Shown here in pieces: positions 18,177 through 26,184 of a DNA stretch of 64,000 bases. Each line of letters starts with the position of its first letter. The first letter of the stretch is position 1. Position numbers and translations under genes: made by a program. The notes beneath the pieces were generated by a model, which worked only from the letters and a program-made list of their open reading frames with translations, did not search any database and had not been told where the DNA came from. Source of the DNA: Pedobacter insulae (GTDB taxonomy: Bacteria > Bacteroidota > Bacteroidia > Sphingobacteriales > Sphingobacteriaceae); assembly GCF_900113525.1 (NCBI RefSeq), contig NZ_FOPP01000005.1, positions 124,001 to 188,000 on the forward strand. Direction: 5' to 3'.

Positions 18177-18281
18177 GTTCTTTGTATTTGTGTTTGGTTA
18201 TAGGGGTATAAAATTAAAAAGGAGCTAAGTGAAAAGACTCATGTATTCAAAATATTACATGCCGTATATTGGTCGCAGCTT

Positions 18282-19535
18282 TTAAAGTCTTCTTTTTAGC
18301 GCAAGAATCTTGATGTAAACCTTGTCGTTTCTGCTGAATTCAATAAGAATCGTTTTACCATGTTCAGATTTTAAAAGATTAACTACGTCGTCAATTGAAT
18401 AGTCGGTGATTTTTTTAAAATTAATTGAAAGAATTTCATCGTCCGCTAAAATGCCGGCTTTCTCTGCTGGCGATGCCGCTTCAATCCTACTCACATAGAC
18501 CCTGTTAAATTGGCGGTCATCAACATAGATTTCGACGCCCGACATATCATGCTCGAAGGGTTTCGCAAAGGAACTATTTTTTTTGAAATACATGGCGCCA
18601 CCCTGATAATCAAAAATCACGGTAAATTTTTTAAGAATATCTGACCCTAGATTACCCGTTCGCTGCTTTTGCCGGGCCTTTGCAGCAACATCGCTATAAT
18701 TGGGAAAACTGGTTAGGACATTCTTAAGCTCATATTCCCCCAGCTTAATGGAAGTAACCCTTCCTATATTTCCATTAATCTTCCCTCCTAAGCCCACTCC
18801 TAGGTTAGCCTGAAAACTGGGGACTGGTAAGGGGAACACCCCTTCTTTGTAAGATTCCAATGATAGAGCATGACTAGCACCACAATCAATAATTAACTTT
18901 GCATTAATCTCCCCTAAATCCGGCACTTTAACAGGAACATTGATATAAGGCTTATTTTCAAGGAACTCCAGATCGAGCTTGTTCCATTTAATTTTTTTTC
19001 TGGTTTGAGGCAAGCTAAAAGAAACTTTGGCCTGGGTGTAATTTATTTTTACAATGAAACTGTTAAAAAAGTGATAACCAATCAAACCATGGATTTTCAA
19101 CCCTAAATAAATAGAAAGATTAAAAACATCTTCCTTTAATATCACTGTTGGGACGTGCTTCATAGAGGCGGCACCCACTCTGGCATTGATGTTATTGGAA
19201 ATATAGGCGGTTAATTCATCACCTTCTCCTGTGCCATTAATTTTGACCTTTCTTAAATTGGTCAGTTGATTTTTATCGACAATCGTAGAATCAGTAATAA
19301 TTAATGGGTCGACCCCAGTATCTAAAATAAAATTAAATGGCCCTTTATCGTTGATATATATTGGAATTATGATCAGATTTTTAACCAGTTTAAAACTAAG
19401 GGCATCTCTTTTGATTTTGTAATCAAACTGGAAGTTTTGCCCATAACAAAAGCCTACAAAACCAGTTTGAAATGCAAAAGTTATCACAAAAAGAACAATA
19501 AACGGTAATTTTATTGCGCTACAAGTAAGCTTCAT
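18282..19535 (-). CDS. aspartyl protease family protein with PDZ domain
   Basis: This 417-residue protein has an N-terminal signal or anchor helix (about 9-32). Two retropepsin-like lobes follow. The first active Asp is Asp72 in ILDTGVD and the second is Asp217 in IIDCGAS, where Cys replaces the usual Thr or Ser. A glycine flap-like segment, LGVGLGGKINGNIG, lies in the second lobe. The C-terminus (about 330-417) is a PDZ domain with SPAEKAGILADDEILSIN. This lobe-lobe-PDZ order is common in secreted aspartyl proteases of Bacteroidota. It is divergent from the dacB-like gene with only 52 bases between the starts, so they may share a control region. Confidence 0.87.
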   Translation of the reverse strand: MKLTCSAIKLPFIVLFVITFAFQTGFVGFCYGQNFQFDYKIKRDALSFKLVKNLIIIPIYINDKGPFNFILDTGVDPLIITDSTIVDKNQLTNLRKVKINGTGEGDELTAYISNNINARVGAASMKHVPTVILKEDVFNLSIYLGLKIHGLIGYHFFNSFIVKINYTQAKVSFSLPQTRKKIKWNKLDLEFLENKPYINVPVKVPDLGEINAKLIIDCGASHALSLESYKEGVFPLPVPSFQANLGVGLGGKINGNIGRVTSIKLGEYELKNVLTSFPNYSDVAAKARQKQRTGNLGSDILKKFTVIFDYQGGAMYFKKNSSFAKPFEHDMSGVEIYVDDRQFNRVYVSRIEAASPAEKAGILADDEILSINFKKITDYSIDDVVNLLKSEHGKTILIEFSRNDKVYIKILALKRRL

Positions 19536-19587
19536 AAAACTAAATTAATAAATTAGGAGTCATAATTTACCTTTAACTGGTTAATAA

Positions 19588-20922
19588 ATGCAAAATCCAA
19601 CTTCAGTTGTTTATAAACAACTTATTTGTCTGACCTTCATTTTAGCGATTTGTTTCACAGCCTGCTCCTCAAATAAAATTATTTCTAGAAAAGTAAGCAA
19701 AGAATTTAAAAATTCAACTATAATTAATAAGTATCATGCCGGATTTGCATTGTACGATATGTCGGCAAAGCAAATGATTTTTGAAAAAGATGCCAGTACC
19801 TATTATACACCTGCATCAAACACCAAGTTGTTTACCTTTTATGCTGGACTTAAAATGGCGCCTGATTCAATTCCGTCATTGCGCTATATAGAAAGGGGGG
19901 ATTCGCTTATTTTTTGGGGAACGGGCGACCCATCTTTCCTGCAAACCAAATTAAAAGGCACAAAAGCATTTGATTTTTTAAAGAATAGTAATAAAAAGCT
20001 TTTCTTCTCTCCCGGCAGATATACCGGAGATTTTTATGGCAACGGATGGCAATGGGATGATTATAACGATTACTACCAGCCCGAAATTAATGAGTTACCA
20101 TTAATGGATAATGTGGTACTTGTGAGTGCTACCAAGCCTGGAGAAATGCAGATCCTTCCGCAAAGTTTTGCAAGTTGCTTCGTAAAAGACAGCACCTTAA
20201 ATAGCAAAGCATTTAAAGTAATCAGAGATTTTAATACCAATTTATTCAAAATACCCAGTGTTCCTATTCCTGAAAAAATTAACCAGCAAATTCCCTATAA
20301 GGTATCAACCGCCAATACGGTAAACCTTTTAATGGACACGTTAAATAAGTTTGTAGGCGTGTCGGACATAAAAATGCCGATCGACGCCAAAACGATTTTC
20401 AATTTAAAAAGCGACTCGGTATTCAGAGAAATGCTTTTACCAAGTGATAATTTTATTGCCGAGCATCTTTTACTTACTTATGCCGATAGAATGGGGCTAG
20501 AGCTGAACACAAGCAAAGTAATAAGCTACATCGAAAAGCAATATTTATCAACCCTGCCAGATAAAATTAGGTGGGTAGATGGCTCAGGACTTTCTAGAGG
20601 AAATTTATTTACTCCAAGGGATATGATTGCTTTGTTAGAGTTAATTTATAACGAGGTGAAGGATGAGAAGCGATTATTTGATCTATTGCCCGCAGGTGGA
20701 AAATCGGGTACACTGAGAAACGCCTACCCAAAAACGGATAATCCTTTTGTTTTTGGAAAAACCGGGAGCCTGTCCAATAACCACAATCAAAGCGGCTATG
20801 TGGTCACAAAAAAAGGAAGGGTGCTGTTGTTTTCTTTTATGAACAATAATTTTGTTTTGCCTACAGCAGAGGTAAGAAAGGAAATGGTAAGAATTATGAC
20901 TTACATTCATGAAAACTTTTAA
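19588..20922 (+). CDS. dacB: D-alanyl-D-alanine carboxypeptidase, peptidase S13 (PBP4/DacB-like) lipoprotein
   Basis: This is a 444-residue penicillin-binding protein. It has the three active-site motifs: S-x-x-K as SNTK (Ser77, Lys80), S-x-N as SDN in LLPSDNFIAEHLL, and KTG at 391-393 in GKTGSLSN. The N-terminus ends in a lipobox, FTAC followed by SSN, so it is probably lipid-anchored rather than freely periplasmic. It removes the terminal D-Ala from peptidoglycan stem peptides or cuts cross-links. It heads a four-gene run: the next start is 11 bases after its stop. Confidence 0.88.
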   Translation: MQNPTSVVYKQLICLTFILAICFTACSSNKIISRKVSKEFKNSTIINKYHAGFALYDMSAKQMIFEKDASTYYTPASNTKLFTFYAGLKMAPDSIPSLRYIERGDSLIFWGTGDPSFLQTKLKGTKAFDFLKNSNKKLFFSPGRYTGDFYGNGWQWDDYNDYYQPEINELPLMDNVVLVSATKPGEMQILPQSFASCFVKDSTLNSKAFKVIRDFNTNLFKIPSVPIPEKINQQIPYKVSTANTVNLLMDTLNKFVGVSDIKMPIDAKTIFNLKSDSVFREMLLPSDNFIAEHLLLTYADRMGLELNTSKVISYIEKQYLSTLPDKIRWVDGSGLSRGNLFTPRDMIALLELIYNEVKDEKRLFDLLPAGGKSGTLRNAYPKTDNPFVFGKTGSLSNNHNQSGYVVTKKGRVLLFSFMNNNFVLPTAEVRKEMVRIMTYIHENF

Positions 20923-20933
20923 CGTTAGCCACA

Positions 20934-21983
20934 ATGAACGAGGCATTTAAACAGCTTTTAAACCCGCTGTATCGGCAAATTGAGATGGCAAACGAAAGCT
21001 ACTTATATTTTGGAGGTACAGCCTATTTGGGAATTCCACAACACCAGCAATTCCAGGAACTGTATATAGAAGGGATCAAACGGTTTGGCTTAAATAATGG
21101 CACCAGTAGAAATAACAATGTTCAGCTTGGGATTTATCATCAAGCGGAGGAATTTGCGGCAGCCTACTTTGGGGCTAATGCTAGTCTAATAACCTCAAGC
21201 GGATATTTAAGTGCCCAACTCAGCGTTAAATGTTTATCGGCTTTAGGCGAAGTTCGCTATGCGCCCGCTACACACCCGGCATTGTGGTTACACCAACCAC
21301 CACAAACAGTGGGAAGTTTTGATGTCTGGGCGACCAATCTGATCATAGAAATTAACCAAAGTAAGTTGAATACTTGGGTTATCATCAGTAACTCGTTAAA
21401 TAATTTATATCCAGAACAGTATGATTTTTCATTTATTGAAAGAATTGATCAACAAAAGAAAATCATTTTAATTGTGGACGATTCCCATGGAATTGGCGTA
21501 ATTAATAACGGTAAGGGAGTATACGCGACCCTGCCAAAATTGAAAAACGTGGAGACAGTTGTAATCGCTTCCTTGGCCAAAGCACTGGGCGTAGACGCAG
21601 GATTGGTTTTAGGATCAGGGGATATCATCTCTCTGCTTAAGCAAACGAATGAATTTTTAGGTGCATCGCCCCCCGCTGCAGCCGGGTTATATGCTTTTAT
21701 GAATGCAACAATTATTTACGAGCAAGAGCTAAATCAACTAAAAATTTTAACTAACCGCTTAAGTAGCGCATTGAAAAGGGAAAATTCATGGAGTTTTACG
21801 TCAAATTTTCCCGTATTTTTGTCGAATACTGCTGCTATTGAAGAAAGGCTCTTCCAAAAGGGAATTTTAATGTCGTCCTTTGCCTACCCGGATAAAGACG
21901 GTACATTAATAAACAGGATTGTGCTGAGCAGTTGGCATACTTTGGCAGATATTGAAGAATTAATTTTAGCTTTAGCAAAATAA
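20934..21983 (+). CDS. PLP-dependent alpha-oxoamine synthase-like enzyme (AONS/KBL family)
   Basis: This 349-residue fold-type I PLP enzyme resembles 8-amino-7-oxononanoate synthase and 2-amino-3-ketobutyrate CoA ligase. The markers are SSGYLSAQ after a GTSR segment, VDDSHGIG for the cofactor-ring Asp and His, and the Schiff-base Lys216 in IASLAKALG. The usual glycine-rich substrate loop around GSR is altered (NNGTSRNNNVQLG), and the protein is shorter than typical AONS (about 385). I would therefore not call it bioF. No other biotin gene is near. It lies between a D,D-carboxypeptidase and a phosphatase in a tight operon. The substrate is unknown. Confidence 0.78.
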   Translation: MNEAFKQLLNPLYRQIEMANESYLYFGGTAYLGIPQHQQFQELYIEGIKRFGLNNGTSRNNNVQLGIYHQAEEFAAAYFGANASLITSSGYLSAQLSVKCLSALGEVRYAPATHPALWLHQPPQTVGSFDVWATNLIIEINQSKLNTWVIISNSLNNLYPEQYDFSFIERIDQQKKIILIVDDSHGIGVINNGKGVYATLPKLKNVETVVIASLAKALGVDAGLVLGSGDIISLLKQTNEFLGASPPAAAGLYAFMNATIIYEQELNQLKILTNRLSSALKRENSWSFTSNFPVFLSNTAAIEERLFQKGILMSSFAYPDKDGTLINRIVLSSWHTLADIEELILALAK

Positions 21984-21992
21984 ATACAGACT

Positions 21993-22517
21993 ATGAAGAA
22001 TCTGATTATCCTTTTACTATTCCTTTTTGTAGGACAGCAAAACATATATGCCCAGAAAACCATTAAAATTTGGGTAGTTAGACACGCAGAAAAAGACGTT
22101 TCCAATCCTAAAGATAAAGATCCAGATTTATCCCCTCTAGGAAAGGAAAGGGCTGAGGCTTTGGCAAAATATTTAAAAGGAGAAAAGATAGATTCGATCT
22201 TTTCTACCAACTATAAAAGAACTAGATTAACTGGATATCCAACGGCAGATAAAACAGGATTAACCATTCAAACATATGATCCGGCTACGCATAGCGAATT
22301 AGCAAAAAATTTAATAAAAAATGCCGAAGGAAAGAGAATGCTGATCATCGGCCATTCCAATACCGTACAGGAAATTTTAGTCGCATTTGGTGCTCAAAAG
22401 CCCGTGAAAGAATTAACAGAGGATGATTATGATTATATCTTTGAGCTTACCATAAAAGGAGATAAAAGAGAAGTCAAAGTTGATCGTTATGGAGCAGAGC
22501 ATCATACTAAGGAATAA
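21993..22517 (+). CDS. secreted histidine phosphatase family protein
   Basis: This is a 174-residue protein with a signal peptide (to about NIYAQ), so it is a periplasmic member of the phosphoglycerate-mutase/histidine-phosphatase fold. The catalytic RHAEK motif has Arg30 and the phospho-accepting His31. LSPLGKERAEALAKYL and the second catalytic IGHSNTVQEIL are present. The substrate cannot be told from sequence. Ten bases separate it from the PLP enzyme and 11 from the MFS gene, giving an operon with the D,D-carboxypeptidase. Confidence 0.88.
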   Translation: MKNLIILLLFLFVGQQNIYAQKTIKIWVVRHAEKDVSNPKDKDPDLSPLGKERAEALAKYLKGEKIDSIFSTNYKRTRLTGYPTADKTGLTIQTYDPATHSELAKNLIKNAEGKRMLIIGHSNTVQEILVAFGAQKPVKELTEDDYDYIFELTIKGDKREVKVDRYGAEHHTKE

Positions 22518-22528
22518 CTATTTATCGG

Positions 22529-23734
22529 ATGCAAGAAGACCCCAAGTCTATTTATACCCTCCAATTTGGACTTGTCTGTTTAAGCTCATTTCTTTTTTCA
22601 GCTAGCTTTAACATGTTAATTCCCGAATTGCCTGCGTATTTGTCGGCTATGGGAGGCGCAAGCTATAAAGGCTTAATCATTGCTTTATTTACATTAACTG
22701 CTGGGATTTCTAGACCATTTAGCGGGAAGTTGACCGATACGATCGGGAGGGTTCCGGTTATGGCTGTAGGGTCAATAGTTTGTTTTGTATGTGGATTTTT
22801 ATATCCTGTATTAACAAGTGTTGCCGGCTTTTTATTCCTAAGATTAGTACACGGTTTTTCAACTGGATTTAAACCAACCGCTACATCAGCCTATGTTGCC
22901 GATTTGGTGCCTCCGGGCAAATGGGGAGAAGCAATGGGTGTACATGGAGTTTGCTTCAGCACTGGATTAGCGATAGGACCGGCCATTGGAAGTGAAATTA
23001 CCGCCCATCTTTCTATCAACTATTTATTTTATTGTTCTTCACTCTTCGCATTATTATCAATCGTGATTCTAGCGAACATGAAAGAAACATTACCCAATAA
23101 GCAGCGGTTTAAATTGGACCATTTAAAGATCAACAGCAAAGAGATCGTGGAATGGCGAGTGATCCCCGCTGCCTTAATCGTTTTATTGAGTTACATTAGT
23201 TATGGAGCAATTTTGACGGTTATTTCCGATTGGAGCAAGCATTTAGGAACGGGCAATAAGGGCCTTTTTTTCATGGTTTTCACAGTCTCATCCCTGCTTA
23301 TCCGATTTATTGCGGGCAAGGTTTCAGATCAATACGGAAGAGTAATGGTGATCAAAATTTCATTAGGACTGCTGATGCTTGCCTTGCTCGGCATTGCCTT
23401 GGCTAATTCATCATTTACCTTAATGGTGGCATCCGCAATTTATGGAGTTGCAACCGGCATGTTATCGCCCTCGGTAACGGCATGGACAATAGATCTTAGC
23501 AGGCCAAAACACCGCGGAAAAGCCGTTGCTACCATGTATATTTTTTTAGAAGTTGGTATAGGTTTTGGGGCGCTGATTGCAGGAGCTATTTTCTTAGAAG
23601 ACACTAGTGTAATTCCGTATATATTTTTTATTTGTACTGCGATTACGTTACTTGCGTTAACTTACTTGCAATTTTTCTATAAGGGACTCTCATCATTGCG
23701 AGGAGTTTCGAGGCACGAAGCAAAGCAATCTTAA
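22529..23734 (+). CDS. MFS transporter with repeat-derived C-terminus
   Basis: This 401-residue protein has about 12 membrane helices. It carries the major-facilitator loop motifs: SGKLTDTIGRVPVM between helices 2 and 3, and the related GKVSDQYGRVMV in the second half. The last 15 or so residues (SLRGVSRHEAKQS) are encoded by a copy of the genome's inverted-repeat element, which also brings the stop codon. The original protein presumably ended near the FFYKGL segment. The substrate is unknown; arabinose-, drug- or metabolite-type export are all possible. The gene is last in the operon and overlaps the convergent dipeptidase gene by four bases. Confidence 0.85.
   Translation: MQEDPKSIYTLQFGLVCLSSFLFSASFNMLIPELPAYLSAMGGASYKGLIIALFTLTAGISRPFSGKLTDTIGRVPVMAVGSIVCFVCGFLYPVLTSVAGFLFLRLVHGFSTGFKPTATSAYVADLVPPGKWGEAMGVHGVCFSTGLAIGPAIGSEITAHLSINYLFYCSSLFALLSIVILANMKETLPNKQRFKLDHLKINSKEIVEWRVIPAALIVLLSYISYGAILTVISDWSKHLGTGNKGLFFMVFTVSSLLIRFIAGKVSDQYGRVMVIKISLGLLMLALLGIALANSSFTLMVASAIYGVATGMLSPSVTAWTIDLSRPKHRGKAVATMYIFLEVGIGFGALIAGAIFLEDTSVIPYIFFICTAITLLALTYLQFFYKGLSSLRGVSRHEAKQS
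23690..23731. repeat. inverted-repeat element, copy 3 (single rearranged arm inside coding sequence)
   Basis: TCATTGCGAGG (23693 onward), an inserted AGTTT, then CGAGGCACGAAGC and AGCAATCTT reproduce the arm of the repeats at 8423 and 55840 with small insertions. There is no opposite arm. The copy encodes the C-terminus of the MFS protein and ends at its stop codon. Confidence 0.75.
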
Positions 23735-24414
23735 AGCTGTTGAAACGGAATATCCATTAAATCATAGTTTTGCCAGCCGTTGAAATCAAAATGCCACCAT
23801 TCATTATAAATAACTTTGAAGCCATGAGATTGCATCGTTGAAATTAAGAAATCACGGTTCTTAATGATGGCGGGTGGTAAATCGTTGAAATGAGGAGCTG
23901 CCTCCGGAGCAAAACTGTCGTAGGGAGTTGGCATGGGAACATCTTTACCGGTCTTGAGGTCTATGATGGTTAAATCTACTGCGCAACCACGGTTATGTTT
24001 TGAGCCTTTAGCGGGATTAGCTACAAAATTTTTATCGCTCGCTTTTTCGTAAAAGGCAACGGTTACTGCATAAGGTCTGTAAGCATCAAAAATTTTAAGA
24101 CCATACCCCTTTTTTGCCAGTTCGGCCTGAATTATTTTCAATTGCTCTACCACCGGTTTCCTTGCAAAAGCCCTGGGCTGTTTATACATAACCTGCTTCA
24201 TAAAATTGTTCTTAGTCGCATAGCGGATATCTAAAGTAATAGTAGGAATTGCTTCTTTAATTTCTATCAACTCGTTCTCAGGCTTAGCCTCAATACTCTT
24301 TTTATAAGCTACCTTATTATTGATAATGGTTAAGCCAAAAGGATTTTGAGTGTTGTTTTGAGAGCAAGCGGTTAAGCAAAATGCGGTTAAGAAAAGAACA
24401 ATTAAATTTTTCAT
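23731..24414 (-). CDS. D-alanyl-D-alanine dipeptidase (peptidase M15D, VanX/DdpX type) lipoprotein
   Basis: This 227-residue lipoprotein has the lipobox LTAC followed by SQNN. The zinc peptidase motifs are SKHNRGCAVDLT (S-x-H-x-x-G-x-A-x-D) and EWWHFDF (E-x-x-W-H), and IFDAYRPY holds the conserved Arg. The enzyme splits D-Ala-D-Ala released from cell wall. It begins six bases after alanine dehydrogenase on the same strand, so the pair forms an operon for D-Ala recovery and use. With VanX-type motifs but no vanH or vanA neighbour, a role in resistance is unlikely; peptidoglycan recycling fits better. Confidence 0.9.
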   Translation of the reverse strand: MKNLIVLFLTAFCLTACSQNNTQNPFGLTIINNKVAYKKSIEAKPENELIEIKEAIPTITLDIRYATKNNFMKQVMYKQPRAFARKPVVEQLKIIQAELAKKGYGLKIFDAYRPYAVTVAFYEKASDKNFVANPAKGSKHNRGCAVDLTIIDLKTGKDVPMPTPYDSFAPEAAPHFNDLPPAIIKNRDFLISTMQSHGFKVIYNEWWHFDFNGWQNYDLMDIPFQQL

Positions 24415-24420
24415 AATAAG

Positions 24421-25647
24421 TTACTGATTTGAGACAACTAACAGCTCTAAATCCTTATAAGGTAAGTTAAACATATTGGCCAAATCTTTATTGGTCAGAT
24501 TTCCTTGATAGGTATACAGAGCATCTCTAATGCCCGGCCTTTTCCAAATCATATTCATTAGGCCGCCCATATCGCCAATATCAACCAGTATCGGTGCAAA
24601 TATGTTTGTGAGCGCGTAAGAAGCTGTGCGTGGTACGCGAGAGGCAATATTTGGCACACAATAATGGATAACGTCATGCTTAACAAATACAGGGTCTTTA
24701 TGATTGGTTACCTCTGATGTTTCAAAACATCCTCCCTGGTCAATGCTTACATCAACAACCACAGCATGTGGCTTCATCCTAGAAACGGTTTCTTCCATTA
24801 CCAAGCAAGGGCTTCGTCCATGTTCTGATCTTATTGCGCCAATTACCACGTCGCAGGTAGTTATGGCTTTAGCGAGTACAATGGGCTGCATAACAGAAGT
24901 AAAAACCCTACTACCGAGGTTATTCTGTAAACGACGCAATCTAAATATCGAACTATCGAACACCTTTACTTCTGCGCCTAACGATAGGGCGGTTCTGGCG
25001 GCATATTCACCCACGGTGCCGGCCCCTAAAATTACAATTTCGGTAGGCGGAACGCCCGTAAACCCCCCCAGCATTAACCCCTTACCACCAAAAGCACTGC
25101 TCAAATATTCGGCGGCAATAAAAATAGATGTCGCGCCAACAATTTCACCCATTGCCCGAACCACGCTTAATACATTCCCCTCGTCGCGGAGATTTTCGAA
25201 ACAAATGGCATTGATTTTTTTATGAAGCAGGGCTTTTAAGTAAACATCTTTTATGGTGCCGATTTGAAGAGCTGAAAACAATGTTTGCCCCTTGTGCATC
25301 AATCCAATTTCTTCAAGGGTAGGCGGAGCAATTTTAACTATGATATCGGCATTCCAAACTTCTTTCTTATTGAAAATGATTTGAGCCCCTTGCTCACTAT
25401 AATCTTTATCAGAAAAATTGGCGCCTACCCCAGCGCCGGACTCTATTACTACCTTATGGCCATTGTTCACCAATAACGCAACAGAAAGGGGTGTTAGTGC
25501 AATTCTACATTCTTGAAAAGAAATTTCTTTAGGAATCCCAATATATAGACTGTTACTTTTTTTATTCGTTTCGAGCATTTCTTCTTGGGCCTGCAATAAT
25601 CCTCTTTGAGCAATAGCGGCCATGCCTTCGCGTAATCCTGTAGCCAT
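24421..25647 (-). CDS. ald: alanine dehydrogenase
   Basis: This 408-residue NAD-dependent enzyme converts L-alanine to pyruvate and ammonia. The N-terminus IGIPKEISFQECRIALTP is the AlaDh/PNT domain. The Rossmann fingerprint is ILGAGTVGEYAARTALSLGAEVKVFD. DVSIDQGGCFETSE and HYCVPNIASRVPRTAS are characteristic of Ald and distinguish it from transhydrogenase. The protein has about 33 residues before the catalytic domain, an extension usual in Bacteroidota, so the ATG at 25647 is kept. It leads an operon with the D-Ala-D-Ala dipeptidase. Confidence 0.92.
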   Translation of the reverse strand: MATGLREGMAAIAQRGLLQAQEEMLETNKKSNSLYIGIPKEISFQECRIALTPLSVALLVNNGHKVVIESGAGVGANFSDKDYSEQGAQIIFNKKEVWNADIIVKIAPPTLEEIGLMHKGQTLFSALQIGTIKDVYLKALLHKKINAICFENLRDEGNVLSVVRAMGEIVGATSIFIAAEYLSSAFGGKGLMLGGFTGVPPTEIVILGAGTVGEYAARTALSLGAEVKVFDSSIFRLRRLQNNLGSRVFTSVMQPIVLAKAITTCDVVIGAIRSEHGRSPCLVMEETVSRMKPHAVVVDVSIDQGGCFETSEVTNHKDPVFVKHDVIHYCVPNIASRVPRTASYALTNIFAPILVDIGDMGGLMNMIWKRPGIRDALYTYQGNLTNKDLANMFNLPYKDLELLVVSNQ

Positions 25648-25669
25648 AAAATGGGATAGTTTAGTGGTT

Positions 25670-25701
25670 TGAAGTTACAGAAAATCTAATGGATTTGCAA
25701 A
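25670..25701 (-). promoter_or_regulatory. putative ald promoter
   Basis: On the minus strand TTTG is followed after 20 bases by TAACTTCA, two mismatches from the TAnnTTTG element. The predicted transcript start lies about 15 bases before the ald ATG. Support is motif-only. Confidence 0.35.
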
Positions 25702-25740
25702 GGCGTAGTTGGTATATAAATCAAATCAGGGGACTACATA

Positions 25741-26169
25741 CTAACTATTTAATACTTTTTTAAAGCTAAATGATCTCTCTGTCTCCCCAATTATTCCAAT
25801 CTCCACTTTAATATATTGCTCTGGTAATAGCTCCTCCACCTTTGTGGGCCACTCTACCAAGCAATAATTTCCACTATAAAAATACTCTTCATAACCAATA
25901 TCATACGCTTCTTGTAAATTTTTTAGACGATAGAAATCGAAATGGTACATCGGTCCTTTTGCACTTTCATATTCATTTACAATGGAGAAGGTAGGACTGC
26001 TCACAACTTCGGTAACACCTAATGCGCTGCAAAACGACTTTATTAAAGTTGTTTTGCCGGCAGCCATTTCACCTTCAAAAACAAAGAATTTCTCATCCGC
26101 TGCAAATAGAAGTAATGCACGGGCAACACTTGGTAATGCTTCCGTGTTATTGATTGTAATTGATTCCAT
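25741..26169 (-). CDS. tsaE: tRNA threonylcarbamoyladenosine biosynthesis ATPase TsaE
   Basis: This P-loop ATPase of about 142 residues is needed for t6A37 tRNA modification with TsaB and TsaD. The Walker A motif is GEMAAGKTTLIK. SSPTFSIVNEY and YHFDFYRL are the conserved switch segments, and LVEWPTKVEELLP is the usual W-containing motif. The ATG at 26169 is preferred over a GTG two codons upstream. It begins 16 bases after porX on the same strand; porX-tsaE adjacency is familiar in this phylum. Confidence 0.94.
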   Translation of the reverse strand: MESITINNTEALPSVARALLLFAADEKFFVFEGEMAAGKTTLIKSFCSALGVTEVVSSPTFSIVNEYESAKGPMYHFDFYRLKNLQEAYDIGYEEYFYSGNYCLVEWPTKVEELLPEQYIKVEIGIIGETERSFSFKKVLNS

Positions 26170-26184
26170 TAACACAAATATAAC

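Noticed and set aside
20934-21983. Calling the PLP enzyme bioF
   Set aside because: The substrate loop is altered, the protein is short, and no other biotin genes are present.
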